Positions 32,009 through 43,019 of a stretch of DNA of 64,000 nt are shown here, piece after piece. Location of the stretch: contig CAXAMN010015224.1 in assembly GCA_963970005.1 (NCBI GenBank), positions 1,174,179-1,238,178 of the forward strand, read 5' to 3'. Position 1 is the stretch's first letter. Every line of letters starts with the position of its first letter. The notes under the pieces were generated by a model. It worked only from the letters and a program-made list of their open reading frames with translations. It did no database searches and had not been told where the DNA came from. The position numbers and the translations under genes were made by a program. Source of the stretch: Durusdinium trenchii. Its lineage: Eukaryota > Sar > Dinophyceae > Suessiales > Symbiodiniaceae.

Positions 32009-32464
32009 CTAACAATGTATAGCTACAAGTATAGCAAAACCACCAGCTAGTTCAAAGCAATGCCACTCTGGTGTGCTTCGCCTCTTCGCCTGCTTTGCCA
32101 GGCTTTGTTTCTCTTCTAGTTCTGATTTGTGACCCCTTCCAAAAGATCCACCTCTCTTGTGTAGGTGAGGCTCGGTGACAGACATCTCTCGAACCAACGC
32201 CTGCCTTGCCAAAAATCGCGCGAAAGGCGACCAATCTGTGAGTATAGGATGACATAATAAGTACGACTGTATATTAGGATGTGTGTCGACCAGAAGTTCT
32301 AAAGACTTTGTTTGGAATTTTGCATTTTCCGGAAGTCTCACCCCAACATTAGCAGTTGTAAGAGGGTCGTACCGGAGGGTCGTAACTAAAACCGTACCCT
32401 GTGGGCTGATCATCAAATCACTCAAATGATAGTCTCTGTTTGTTTCTGCGACCGACCTTCTCAA
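32009..32464 (-). CDS. 151-codon ORF, coding-like, unknown
   Basis: A single minus frame contains DLMISPQGTVLVTTLRYDPL, then ENAKFQTKSLELLVDTHPNI, RFLARQALVREMSVTEPHLH and SELEEKQSLAKQAKRRSTPE. Alternating strands and charged helices look genuine, although the length alone is near the chance limit. There is no splice evidence; an intronless gene or decayed retroelement ORF are both possible. No reverse-transcriptase or protease motif found. Confidence 0.33.
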   Translation of the reverse strand: MRRSVAETNRDYHLSDLMISPQGTVLVTTLRYDPLTTANVGVRLPENAKFQTKSLELLVDTHPNIQSYLLCHPILTDWSPFARFLARQALVREMSVTEPHLHKRGGSFGRGHKSELEEKQSLAKQAKRRSTPEWHCFELAGGFAILVAIHC

Positions 32465-32469
32465 TGACC

Positions 32470-33180
32470 AAAACCACCTCTGGTTGAGTCTCGGACGAAT
32501 CCCCTGCCTTTTTTCATTGATTTATTTGTGGGAGACGGAACTCTGTTAGTGCCCTCAGCGGATGTTTGTTGTTTACAGGGTTTACAGGGTGGGCCATGTT
32601 TCTAATCCTTTTCTATCCTTTTCTGGTAGGTCTTCGTGCGTAACCAGTATTGGTGATATTTGGAAGCTAAATGTACTATAGTTATAGTTTTGTGTTTGTT
32701 GAATTTGTATCTTCAAGTCTAGTGCCAAACTCTTATCTTCCGTCCAGTGCCGCACCAAAGGGGCCAATGACCTGCTCTTTCGTGGTGAAACTCACCCAGT
32801 GGACGGGGTGAGAGAGGTGACTGTAACATTCGCTCCTCCTAGCTGAGAAAAAAGAAAGCAACGCTGTAAATATCTGAAAATCCTCTTTTGGAGAAGCCTT
32901 GGGTTTCGACGCTCAAAGAAACTTGAACATTTGCAAAGCTAAATATAGTATGTGCTATCTTGGCAAATTCCAACATGTCTATCCCCCATCAGAAGTGTAC
33001 AACACAACTTTTCACCATCAAACATGAACTCACATCTATTGCTTTAAACAACATGTTCCCATGCAGTTACCTGGGCGGTTGAGTTCCCATTGCTGCTTAT
33101 TGCAGGTCATCCCATGGGCCTGTTCGGAAGTGTTTCTCAATGCCTTTCACGCTGATCAACAAATGAGTACAACACGATAT
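32470..33180. other. No gene supported
   Basis: AT-balanced DNA with duplicated GGGTTTACAGGGT and CTTTTCTATCCTTTTCT words near 32577-32620. Nothing else seen. Confidence 0.45.
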
Positions 33181-33184
33181 ACAA

Positions 33185-33293
33185 ACATTAAAACCAAAAA
33201 AACACTGATATATGGGATTAGTTGATTTCATTTGATGGGATTAGTTGACCTCATATATATATATATATATGTATATATATATGGTTTTAATGT
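33185..33293. repeat. 109-bp inverted-repeat element with AT microsatellite loop
   Basis: ACATTAAAACCA (33185-33196) and its exact reverse complement TGGTTTTAATGT (33282-33293) bracket two TGGGATTAGTTG copies and a (AT)n tract. A third TGGGATTAGTTG follows at about 33303. It may be a small hairpin element. Confidence 0.6.
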
Positions 33294-33529
33294 GCGAAAC
33301 ATATGGGATTAGTTGCTTAGTTCACTTCGGACAAGCTTCGCTTCAGCAGGCCTGCGAGGAGGAGAGTCTGGTCAGTCCTACCTGCCCCAGTTTGTGGAGA
33401 GGGAGGGGGTGGGAACCCAGTTTGCCAAGTGGCAAAAACTTCAAAACCTAGAGCTCCAAACCAGTTTGGAAGGTTGACCTGGCTGGTAGGTGTTTGCCAA
33501 GTGTTTTGATCCAGCTTGCCAAGTAGCAA

Positions 33530-33640
33530 AAACCTCCTTTTGCTTTTCAGGGTCTTCTTCCTCTCCAGCTCTTCCAAGACCTGAACGTCGTGCTTCACCA
33601 CTCGTGCTCGTGCCCATTCGTGCGCTCGCCGCCAAATTTT
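33530..33640. other. Weak coding-like island, strand unresolved
   Basis: Minus frame TSTSGEARRSGLGRAGEEED and plus frame PLVLVPIRALAAKFFKKTRR are both open. No firm splice sites seen. Confidence 0.25.
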
Positions 33641-33717
33641 TTAAAAAAACTAGACGACGAGTGGCCCGAAAGCATTTTTCATCACGTAGGAAGTCAGAGT
33701 GTGAGTTATCTGGTAAG

Positions 33718-33875
33718 TGTTCAGTGTGAAGTGTTAAGTCGAGTGAGTTGAGGCAGTGTGTGGGTCTCTGTGTGTGTATCTATGTCTGTGTGTGTATGAG
33801 TCTCTGTCTGTGTGTGTCTCCGAGTAAGTTGAGGCAGTGCGTGGGTGTCTGTGTGTGTGTCAACCTCTCAAGAGA
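33718..33875. repeat. GTGTGTCT-rich low-complexity tract
   Basis: Imperfect repeats of GTGTGTGTCTCTGTGTG and GAGTTGAGGCAGTGTGTGGG (the latter twice, near 33745 and 33829). It directly precedes the minisatellite block. Confidence 0.8.
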
Positions 33876-33957
33876 GCCGGGTGGTTGGGAGACATGACTC
33901 AGCTGCAGGGGCGTCAGAGCAGCTGCGAGAGATGACTCAGCCGCGAGAGATGACTCA

Positions 33958-34705
33958 TCCGCGTACTAAAGTTGTACTGCAAAGTCGCCAGTTCTCAGCT
34001 TCCAGCTCCACAGATTGCTCCGCGTACTAAAGTTGTACTACAAAGTCGCCAGTTCTCATCTTCCAGCTCCCCAGATACTCCGTTGTACTACAAAGTCGCC
34101 AGTTCTCATCTTCCAGCTGCCCAGATACTCCGCGTACTAAAGTTGTACTACAAAGTCGCCAGTTCTCATCTTCCAGCTCCCCAGATACTCCGCGCACTAA
34201 AGTTGCACTACAAAGTCGCCAGTTCTCAGCTTCCAGCTCCACAGAAACTTGTACTACAAAGTCGCCAGTTCTCATCTTCCAGCTCCCCAGATACTCCGCG
34301 TACTAAAGTTGTACTACAAAGTCGCCAGTTCTCAGCTTCCAGCTCCACAGATTGCTCCGTGTACTAAAGTTGTATTACAAAGTCGCCAGTTCTCAGCTTC
34401 CAGCTCCACAGATACTCCGCGTACTAAAGTTGTACTAGAAAGTCGCCAGTTCTCATCTTCCAGCTCCGCAGATACTCCGCGTACTAAAGTTGTACTACAA
34501 AGTCGCCAGTTCTCAGCTTCCAGCTCCACAGATTGCTCCGCGTACTAAAGTTGTACTACAAAGTCGCCAGTTCTCATCTTCCAGCTCCCCAGATACTCCG
34601 CGTACTAAAGTTGTACTAGAAAGTCGCCAGTTCTCAGCTTCCAGCTCCACAGATTGCTCCGTGTACTAAAGTTGTACTACAAAGTCGCCAGTTCTCATCT
34701 TCGCG
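33958..34705. repeat. 60-bp minisatellite, about 12-13 copies
   Basis: The unit is CGCGTACTAAAGTTGTACTA then CAAAGTCGCCAGTTCTCATC then TTCCAGCTCCCCAGATACTC, 60 bp. Variants differ by CAT/CAG, ACAGATTGCTC/CCAGATACTC and two short deletions (near 34081 and 34248). Because 60 is a multiple of three, frames stay open on both strands; the translations are repeat artefacts unless transcription is shown. Confidence 0.97.
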
Positions 34706-35103
34706 CCCTCGACACGCACGATCTCCGCAGAGGGTTGCGCGCACAGCCAGCAAATCGCACTCTCGCCTGCATTTCGCGAACTCGACACGCACAATCTCCG
34801 CAGAGGGTTGCGCACACAGCCGGCGAATCGCACTCTCGCCTGCATTTCGCGCACTCGACACGCACGATCTCCGCAGAGGGTTGCGCGCGCAGCCGGCGAA
34901 TCGCACTCTCGCCTGCATTTCGCGCACTCGACACGCACGATCTCCGCAGAGGGTTGCGCGCACAGCCGGCAAATCGCACTCTCGCCTGCATTTCGCGCAC
35001 TCCACACGCACGATCTCCGCAGAGGGTTGCGCGCGGACCGGACAAATCGCACTCTCGCCTGCATTTCGCGCACTCCACACGCACGATCTCCGCAGAGGGT
35101 TGC
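34706..35103. repeat. 73-bp minisatellite, six copies
   Basis: Units start at 34708, 34781, 34854, 34927, 35000 and 35073 (last truncated): exactly 73 bp each, starting CTCGACACGCACGATCTCCG and containing AGAGGGTTGCGCGC, AATCGCACTCTCGCCTGC and ATTTCGCGCA. Since 73 is not divisible by three, reading frames rotate each unit, yet frames stay open across the array on both strands. It abuts the 60-bp array directly. Confidence 0.98.
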
Positions 35104-35199
35104 ACTTTCGGTTGACGCTGTTCGTCCCACCCTCCGCCTTTAAGAGAGAATTTATAAAGTGGGGAAATGTTTTTTCATTAGGACATCTCCCGTGCTAGT

Positions 35200-35420
35200 T
35201 TTCCATACTCACACTTGCCTACTCATTGCATGCTTGTTGCATGCTTGCATCGTCATTGCATGCTTGCATACTCACGCTTGCATATCATGCTTGCATACTT
35301 ATACACTTGCATACTTTGACACTGGCATACTTCGCACTTGGATGCTTTCGCTCTTCCAGTGTGTGTGTGTGTGTGTGTGTCAGTGTGAGTGTCGAAGTGT
35401 AAGTGTCGAAGTGTCAGTGT
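35200..35420. repeat. TTGCATGC/TTGCATAC repeat followed by (GT)n
   Basis: Imperfect CTTGCATACTCA / CATGCTTGCAT units from about 35213 to 35340, then (GT)n at 35359-35380 and three AGTGTCGAAGTG-type repeats to 35415. It closes a repeat block that starts at 33718. Confidence 0.85.
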
Positions 35421-35644
35421 TCAAAGGATTTTCCGGAAGAACCCTTCGCAATGCTTTCGGGAAAAAAAAACATTGAAAGAAGTGGACCACCGACCCTTTC
35501 AACGGAAGTGTCAAGTGGTTCTTTTGGAAACCATGTCGACTTTGGGTATATCCAAGTACCAGTAACAAATAGTAACAGTGCCTTTCTCCAATTTACCTAA
35601 GTACTGTTAAACGGGTTTTCCCCCGTTTGTGGACCACACTCAAC

Positions 35645-35763
35645 CGCCCTGTTGGTCGTTCATGACCATCCAGGCCGAGAACGACGGGACTCCGCTTCGG
35701 CCCCGAGGCACTCTCGGTAAGAACTTGTCGCTCTTCGCTGCATCCAGTCCATCGAGGCCGAAG
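35645..35763 (-). CDS. Candidate exon, unknown protein
   Basis: Acceptor ATCGGCGACAG and donor GGCG/GTTGAGTG bound 119 nt (1 + 39 codons + 1). It reads FGLDGLDAAKSDKFLPRVPR then GRSGVPSFSAWMVMNDQQG. High third-position GC, natural composition. The alternative open minus frame (RWTGCSEERQVLTESASGPK) is less balanced. No family recognised. Confidence 0.45.
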
Positions 35764-35769
35764 CTGTCG

Positions 35770-37755
35770 CCGATTTGAGACACGTATCCACTGAAGAGGT
35801 GCCTCACTGGTTGATGGTGGTCGGCACCCGGGCGAGGCCCAGGTGCCCAGGTGCCCAGGTGCCGTAAGAGTGAGACGGGCTGTAAGCACCAGAATTGATG
35901 GTCTAGTCTGGGTGACTCCTAAGACATGGCGGGCTTGGCACAAGGCAATTTGTTCAAACACAGAAAGCCTTGGTTTTCGGCTCTACAGAATCCACAAAAG
36001 ATTTCTGTATCTTGCATGGGTCTCATGAAGAAAACGGCAAACACATACATACAGCTCGTTGTAGAGCACTCAAAATTGGATTTCGAGCGGTAAAAATGAA
36101 GCTTCACAGAATCAATCGACGAAAATGAACATACCAACTCCTGATCCACAGGACACATGCTACGTACCCCAACAATCCCCATGTATATGATGTAATTGAG
36201 ATAGTCTGCCCGTGAATCACTTGCGATGAATCAAGAAAAGCTGCGGCTCCTGTTCTGTAGAGGCAGTGAAAGGAAAATTGTACTAATGTAATAAACACAA
36301 AATTGAAGGTTCCACAACACGTGCTCAACTCATTTAGCACACTCGTTTTGCATCATCTTGCAGCTTGGACAAACATCAATTTCAAAAATACATGAGCCTC
36401 TGGTTTTGCTGACATCTTTTAGTTATGGTGTATCATCTGCTCTCATGCCTAAACTCCAAAATTTGGCGTGGGTCAGGACCCAGGGACTCTCCTACCACAT
36501 GACGTCTGCGTGGTTCAAGCGAATCCCCGCTTTCTCGGCGAGTGGCACACGCTGCTGATGAGGCTGGACTTGCGTGTGATCCAAGTCGCAGCCTGGAAAT
36601 GCTCCGGCCGAGTCACGTGTGGTTGCGAATTCACTCCAGGGAACTTTGGGTGTAGGAGTTCCAGCCGAAGTCTCTGAAGGGCAAGACGACGACGACTTTA
36701 TTTACGTTCTGTTCACCGAAGAACAATGAGAACCCTGAACCTGAACTGTCCAAGGCTCCTGGACTCTGGACATCGCTTGCTACATTGCCACGTGCTCCCA
36801 GTTCAAAACCAGTGAGCATCATTGATGGGACATACCCAGGTCTGATCTGCAAAAGAACCGTGGTATTATCAAGGTGACATGACATGGGTCAAACCAAACA
36901 TGGTGACATATACTAATCTATAAGACCCAAACACTCCGTGGAACATTTTTTTAGAAACAGGAAAGGAATGTAAACTCTTGATTGAATAGAACAACCTCTT
37001 CATAAGGGGGTTATCAATCGAGAGTCAAGAGTATAATTAAAAGGACCTCTTCAACCACAGGACCGAGGCCTGATCTGCATGTGTGCCATGACTCTCAGCA
37101 ATATGTTGGTTGGGTTTTACATGGTTTTACGATCTTCAACACTTCGTTCAAAATGATTTCACTCAGCCAGCCAGTTGCATTGGCATTGTGAGATGCTACA
37201 AGGCTACAAACCAACCAAGCCACTGGGCATCTCCGGGCCTGTATGCTGCTGGGTGATGAAGTGATTCAAGGCCACCTCCTTCCTGGGAGCACATGGTTCG
37301 ACTGCACCGGGCTGTGCACCACATGCTTCGGCACAACGCGAGGCCAAAAGGTGATGTTGGTTTTCGCGCCCATAGTCATATCAAGACCAGTTCCTCATTT
37401 TTGGGGCATTCTGAGAACCAAGAGATGTTGCCACCCTCAAAATCATCGGATCTATACAGTGTTCGGATCTATTCGGCAAACATGTGTTCTGCATCGGACC
37501 ACTGTCATCGGCTTTCGTCGCCTGACCGGTCGTCTGACCGAGAAAAGACCCGTTGATCTCCGTTGATCTCAAACCATTGTGGAGACTTGTGGGCTGATCC
37601 AAAAAGGGGGCACATGCAATATCAGTCTACCTGGAGTCTAGCATTGAGGGTGCATGACATATCGTCTGTTTCCATCTTGAAGACTTGGAGAGGTTTGTCA
37701 GATCTGCTAATCACTTTAACCCCTCAGTGAGGTATTTCTCAGAATCAGAATCATG
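35770..37755. other. No gene supported
   Basis: AT-balanced DNA with three GTGCCCAGGT-type copies near 35840-35862. A plus ORF 36358-36677 region and overlapping plus ORFs at 37243-37566 have no recognisable content. Confidence 0.4.
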
Positions 37756-37758
37756 ATA

Positions 37759-37950
37759 CTAATCATGATCCAATGTCGTCTGAAACCATCTCGTCCATCC
37801 CCTCTGCTGTCGCATGGACTCCTCTTTTCTTCCATCCATCACTCTAATCCAACACCAGACGGTCAGATTTGGGAGCCAGACTGGATTTGCATCTCCCACC
37901 TGGTGCGGGAGCGGAAATGGACCGTCCTTTAGGGTGACCGGTCTCACCAT
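37759..37950 (-). CDS. Candidate exon, low confidence
   Basis: The minus frame contains VTLKDGPFPLPHQVGDANPV then WLPNLTVWCWIRVMDGRKEE, a beta-rich aromatic pattern. The plus frame over the same DNA is also open. Splice ends unclear. Confidence 0.28.
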   Translation of the reverse strand: MVRPVTLKDGPFPLPHQVGDANPVWLPNLTVWCWIRVMDGRKEESMRQQRGWTRWFQTTLDHD

Positions 37951-38461
37951 GAGAACGCCGTGCCTTCACGCCTTCAACTTCACCACGCCGGAGACGGCGT
38001 GAAGGTTCCATGACTTGAAGAGTTCGTCTCAAATGAAGGTATACCTTCACTGAATGATCCTGAATGTAATCTAATGGTTGCCTCCACCCCACCCTGGTTG
38101 ACCAGGCTCTGTCGTATCAGGGAATACTTCAACTGCTGCTCGAAGGTCTCAGTCCTCATTCGGATTCACAAGTCTTCCCTCACAAAAAATGGTTCAAGGA
38201 TGCTAGACATAGGTAGAGACATACAATAGATTAAATAGATGCCTTATGATGTTTTATGTTATAGACATATTGGGTCATATTGGGTCTATCCTACTACCAG
38301 CAAGAGTGGATGATAATGGTTGCTAAAGGCCTTTCTCTAAAATAGTAATAAAATGTGACAAGTAACAATTGTTTACTGACTGTCACAGGTCATAGGACAA
38401 ACCCAATATAGACACTTTCTGAACCCACAAAAAACCAGAGATGAGCCTTGGAGAGATGCAC

Positions 38462-38656
38462 CTTCAAGAGAGGAAGGCCCAGTCTTGGAACAAAAACATC
38501 TCGACCGTCAGTGCCGATGGACTCAAGAAGAAACACCCGTGGGGCAGAACGTCCGGATCGTCCAATGGGTGGAGACCATGGGAGACCCATAATAGCGCGA
38601 CTGTGTCGTCCATGGGTGACCCCGGTGACCCCTGGGAAAAAGCGGCACAGAAATTC
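38462..38656 (-). CDS. Candidate exon, joins in phase with 38781-38888
   Basis: A strong acceptor (CTTTTTTTCAG) and donor TTGAAG/GTGCAT bound 195 nt, exactly 65 codons. In phase 0 it reads EFLCRFFPGVTGVTHGRHSR, then PRVFLLESIGTDGRDVFVPR and LGLPLLK. A second frame is open to within 2 nt of the donor (HPLDDPDVLPHGCFFLSPSA) but meets a stop there, so phase 0 is preferred. Intron to the previous exon is 124 bp. Function unknown. Confidence 0.48.
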
Positions 38657-38780
38657 CTGAAAAAAAGACATGGTGCAGTAGAAAGCAATGAGGGCCATGC
38701 CGCAATGTGCTCTTTGAACACTTAAGAGCCCCCCCCCCACTGAAACACGAGGCTTGAAAGGCCAAACTGCGAATGGAGAC

Positions 38781-38888
38781 CATCCGACCCCATGGGAAGG
38801 ACCTCATCCGATCCCCGCCAGGGTGCTGTGAGGTGAGATCGCCATAGATCCGCAAGATCTCCTCTGACAACAGCCGTGGATCGGCGAT
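38781..38888 (-). CDS. Candidate exon, 36 codons
   Basis: Acceptor TTTTACACACAG and donor CGGATG/GTCTCC bound 108 nt, phase 0 to 0. It reads IADPRLLSEEILRIYGDLTS then QHPGGDRMRSFPWGRM. A leucine-rich amphipathic helix is clear. It joins the exon at 38462-38656 without frame change. Confidence 0.55.
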
Positions 38889-38889
38889 C

Positions 38890-41680
38890 TGTGTGTAAAA
38901 AGAAAACAAGTCCGGGAATGAGTCGGAATGAATCACAATGATCTTAACCCGACTCATGATACAGCTTGGATACATGAACCAAACTCACTGGTCAACTTGC
39001 TGGATATGTTAGCTGAGGGTCTCATGCCGGCCCCTATGCCGGTGTCATGAAGCTGCTGCGCCATGCACCGACGCACTCACCGACTTGGTGGAAGGTGGAA
39101 AGTGACAGGTCAATGAAACGATTCAAAGTACAGTAGCGGGAGACACAGTCTGTACATATGTTTTTGGGCTATTGTTTTGAAAAAGTGAGTCTGGTACAGG
39201 TTCACACTTCCTTTGGGATCCTTTGGGTATTCATGGTATGTTCAAGACTCTGAAGCTCTCCACAATCCAGTGGTGACACTGAAAAGAAACTCGTGTGCAG
39301 GGGCATAGAGCATGTGGATTCCCACTGTTCGTTCCACTCTCTCTCCCTCTCGCACACACACATAATTTCGCATGGTCGGTCCCGCGCTTGGACTTGCTGG
39401 CAATCTTCACATGCCTTCACAAGTGCAGTGAAGATGTTCACCCGCTTGGGATGCCTCGGTTCAAACAGCCGGTGTCCTCGCCCGATCCTGGAGAGGTCCA
39501 ATTCATGGTGTGCAGCACTGGAAAAGTCCCAGAAAAAGGTCGACCACCATGTGCTGCAAAACACCACCCTGTGCTGCACGGACGTCGACCGACCATGCTG
39601 GAAGAGCTCATGAAGAGTATTCTGGACCATGCTTCAGGCATCGTAAAGGCGCTGCTAATGGAGTTGAGAGCTTGAATCAACCCCTATTGACCATGCTCCA
39701 GCAACAGCCAACACCCCCTGGCCGTCATGCTTCAAAGACACAAGGGTTCCAACTTGCTCATCTCTGAGACGATGAAGCGAAAAGCCGGCCACACCTTTTG
39801 TCGCTCTGGCCGTGCAAACCAGCCAAGTCGGCTGTGGCTAGGAGAACCCAACTGAGGTTGCGTAAAAAACCCTCTATCTTTCCCTACACCACTCATTTCT
39901 TACATGGGGAGGTTTATACTCTCTCAACTGGTACAAAACAACTATGAGGATCCTGAACTTTTCTACCATCTGCAGGAGCTCTGCAGGACCTTTGGCGGTC
40001 TTTCGGTGTTTCTGCGGCGGGTGCAGGTGCCCGGTGGCCTGCAACTCCCGACCTGTTTGAGACCCCTCGGTCCCGGGTGGGACCGGGTGGAGCGAAGGAG
40101 CCGGGAATGGACTACAAGGGAGGTCGACCACGCTGGAGCTGTCTGTTTGTGGAGCCGTTTGGACCCATACCCATCTGGCGGATCATCACGTTGCAAGATA
40201 CAGCAAGTCTCATTCAGATTTGCAAGACTCGAAGGAACACCAGGCTTGTGGCATGGGGCTAAGTGGTTGCAGTCTTGGGTTCCCCAAGAGAATTTCAACA
40301 CCAATGTGGTAGCGGCAGTGGGTCAGGGCACCCCCAAACCCTTGTAGGTTGATGTTGGTTGATCCCCCATGTTTTGACCCACAGCCATCTCATCTTTCTT
40401 GAATCCCAATGAGCTTCTCCGTTTGTTGAACGGCTTCCTAAGTTCACCAACATTGATCCTTCTGCTACGCAGATTCGCAGATTGAGGTTGCACCGGAGTT
40501 GCCTAAGCTCTGGTTGCGGAGGAAAGCCTCTTGGGGATGGGGATGACAGGGGTGCTAATTCCCACCACATCCAACCATCCTTTTTGGTCATCATGCAAAC
40601 TCTAACTTTCGATGAGTTCTACCGGATGAACAAAATGAACCATTCAGAACCGCAGCACTTATTTGGGTCGGCTGGGAGGCCACAAGTACAACCCCTGGTC
40701 GGCTGGTCGCCTTTGCCAACATGGGACCCCGGACTCAACTAACCAAGCACTCGTGTCCAGCTCTAGTGATCCCTACTGCATCTAAGAATCTAAGAATCTC
40801 ACAAAATGCCTGTCGGCACCTCAAGAATCACGAAGTGCTTCAACTGAACACCAGATGGTTGTGTTCTTCGTCCAAGTCGTCCCTCAAAGAGGTCTGGTTT
40901 TACTCTCACGGGCACTCTCTGATCTCAGCTCCCGCCTCGCGATTCACAGGCGAGCTCGCATTGCCAAAGGTCCACAGGCCTGTCCGATTCATCGGTCTGG
41001 CCCGGCTCCGAACACAGAACCGGTCAGTCAGGAGGTCAGGAACGCAGGGAGTGTGTGGGACAAGGAAAAGCCTTCCTTGGCAGTAGAAAGTCGCTCCGAG
41101 TCGCTCCTGGTGATTTGACTAGAAAACTACAAGAAAGACACATCACATCCCGATACTGATTTGAGAAGGAAAACGATCCTCTGCTCCCTAAAGCTTGCCT
41201 GCCGAAAAGTTGTAGATCGATGTTGTTGAGGCCTGGTCCAAGGTGAACTTCAACAAAGTTAAAGACACATTAGGACTGGCCAGCCCTAGTATGTTCGAGT
41301 GGGCAAGTAAAAGCATTACTGTAAGTGTTATGTACTATATATATATAATCATATTACTGAGTCACAGTTAGTGGGAAAACATCGTGGCCGATCTCTCTTA
41401 TAAGGAAATGTCCCTACCATCAGATCAGAACTCTATGTCATCCCTGAAACAATCCTGGAAGTGGAAGCCTCCCTGTAGTAGACGAAAGTCGTCGATGCTG
41501 GTTCCACATCCATGTTTGAACGTCTTTCCTGTGTAGCATCACTCACTACTGTAAAACCCAAAAGAAACACTTTCCTGGTCATTTGAAGCGAACCCTGCCC
41601 ATGTAGGGACGGAAACCTCCCCGTCCCATCCCCCAAACCTCCCCGACCTCATCATCCCGGCGTCCGCGTCCCGGTCGAAC
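38890..41680. other. No firm gene; plus-strand coding-like frame at 39.3-39.7 kb
   Basis: Plus ORF 39295-39675 (126 codons) ends MLEELMKSILDHASGIVKAL with natural composition, but no splice or start evidence. ORFs at 39904-40347 (+) and 39963-40304 (-) shadow each other across a GC-rich island whose strand I cannot decide. The 40.85-41.12 kb island is similarly ambiguous. Confidence 0.28.
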
Positions 41681-41684
41681 AAAC

Positions 41685-41793
41685 GGCCCCGGGCTCTCCT
41701 TGCTTGTGAATCCCCGCCAACATTTGCGTGACTTTCAGCTCGCCCCGTTGCCCGCGCAGGTGCCGCGCCGAGGGCACCGAGGCCACGACCATC
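41685..41793 (-). CDS. Candidate exon, unknown protein
   Basis: Acceptor CTCACGCAG and donor GGGGCC/GTTTGT bound 109 nt (1 + 36 codons). It reads MVVASVPSARHLRGQRGELK then VTQMLAGIHKQGEPGA. High third-position GC and a typical basic amphipathic pattern. Whether the ATG is a start cannot be said, as it directly follows the acceptor. Family unknown. Confidence 0.5.
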
Positions 41794-41860
41794 CTGCGTG
41801 AGAAGGGGCAGACAGCAAATCCAAATCGGCTAAAAAGGCGAAGACATGCGAAGACATCTC

Positions 41861-41960
41861 ACCCTACAGACCTACAGATCCACTGCCACCTTCTCAGCAT
41901 GACATAATCCAGGCCCGACCATTTATGGACCTTCTCAGAATGTATGTGGATCCATAGGGT
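41861..41960. mobile_element. 100-bp palindromic MITE-like element
   Basis: Left ACCCTACAGACCTACAGATCCAC and right, reverse-complemented, ACCCTATGGATCCACATAC form imperfect inverted ends. Inside lie CCACCTTCTCAGCATG and GGACCTTCTCAGAATG. Same family as 290-415 and 57378-57486, which also end in GTGGATCCA-type words. Confidence 0.7.
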
Positions 41961-42283
41961 TTGGTTGGGGTTGTTTTTGGTCCCCAAGTGAGTGGATATC
42001 TCCATTAATTAGACACCCCTACAGGGAACTGCTAGACTAGGAACAAAGAATGAAGGCTTGTCAGTTATTGATGAGAAAATCTCATGGTGAGCTAAAAGAG
42101 AACTGTACAAGAAAGGATGTCCATGGATGTCCATACAGGTCGTCACTCAAGTCGTCGTAGAAAACGGATGGGCCATACATGGGCCGGGTGACAACTGATG
42201 ACAGCTGAAGAGAACGTGGGCTTTTTTCAGGTTCACAACGAAAAAGGGCCGTACCACAGGAAGAACGTGACCATCGTGGGACA

Positions 42284-42560
42284 TCAAAACCAAGAGAGGT
42301 AGGCAGTGACCGTAAATAGTACCATTCTGAGGTACCCATGGGATAGACTATAAGGTTCTTCAACCTCTGTTGGAAAGCACATCCCCCGAAACATGTCGTC
42401 AGGTGTAACGGTTTTCCCATCGGTGAGCTCAAGAAGCCAGAAGCAAGAACCATGAACCCTGACTTCACATGCCATCCACCAAGGCAAATGAACATCAAGC
42501 TCAAGCTCTCCATGTGAACTCAGTGAACTCAAGGTATAGATTATGTCAACCAGTTTGAAC
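42284..42560 (-). CDS. Candidate exon region, beta-rich protein
   Basis: Within a 166-codon minus ORF (to 42784) the lower part reads GELELDVHLPWWMACEVRVH then GSCFWLLELTDGKTVTPDDM and FRGMCFPTEVEEPYSLSHGY. Alternating hydrophobic strands and acidic turns look genuine. The upper part is less convincing and is omitted. Splice ends unresolved. Family unknown. Confidence 0.35.
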
Positions 42561-42829
42561 TTTTGACGTTGATCATTGGTTTCAATGTCACCACTGTGCA
42601 TTGGTATGCTTGGATTTACTGTCCAGGAACCGGACAAACAAAAATAGCTTTCCCTATGCCAGTCACTGACAGGGGCCATAAGAAAAAAAGCCTCAGCAAA
42701 ACCAGGTATACCATGAGTATACCACACATTGGACAAGTGTTGCACTCTAAGGCTCCAACACCTGGAGAATGGACACTGCCCCAAGGTCTCTACACCCGCC
42801 CTGCCCCTAAATCCCGCCTATCCCTCCCT

Positions 42830-43017
42830 TTTCTTCTCCAAACCACCTGGCCACTTCCTTCTGTTCCAGCTCAAGCCATCCGCCGCTGGGCCGCGCACGC
42901 TCGATCCGCCCAAAGGCGCTCGGCCCAAAACACAGCCCCTGTGCCAGGGACGGCAGCGTCGACGCCGCGCTGTCGCACGGTGCATCTGAGGGCGCGTCGG
43001 GGGGGTCCTGCAAGCCG
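42830..43017 (-). CDS. Candidate exon, low-complexity N-terminal half
   Basis: Acceptor CGGCTTGCAG at 43018. The frame reads DPPDAPSDAPCDSAASTLPS then LAQGLCFGPSAFGRIERARP and SGGWLELEQKEVARWF. Another minus frame (GAVFWAERLWADRACAAQRR) is also open. The donor was not identified. Protein unknown. Confidence 0.38.
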
Positions 43018-43019
43018 GC

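Noticed and set aside
33972-35198. Numerous 60-154 codon ORFs on both strands
   Set aside because: All are frames through the 60-bp and 73-bp tandem arrays.
39904-40347. 147-codon plus ORF and its minus shadow
   Set aside because: Both strands are open over a GC-rich island and neither has convincing splice boundaries.
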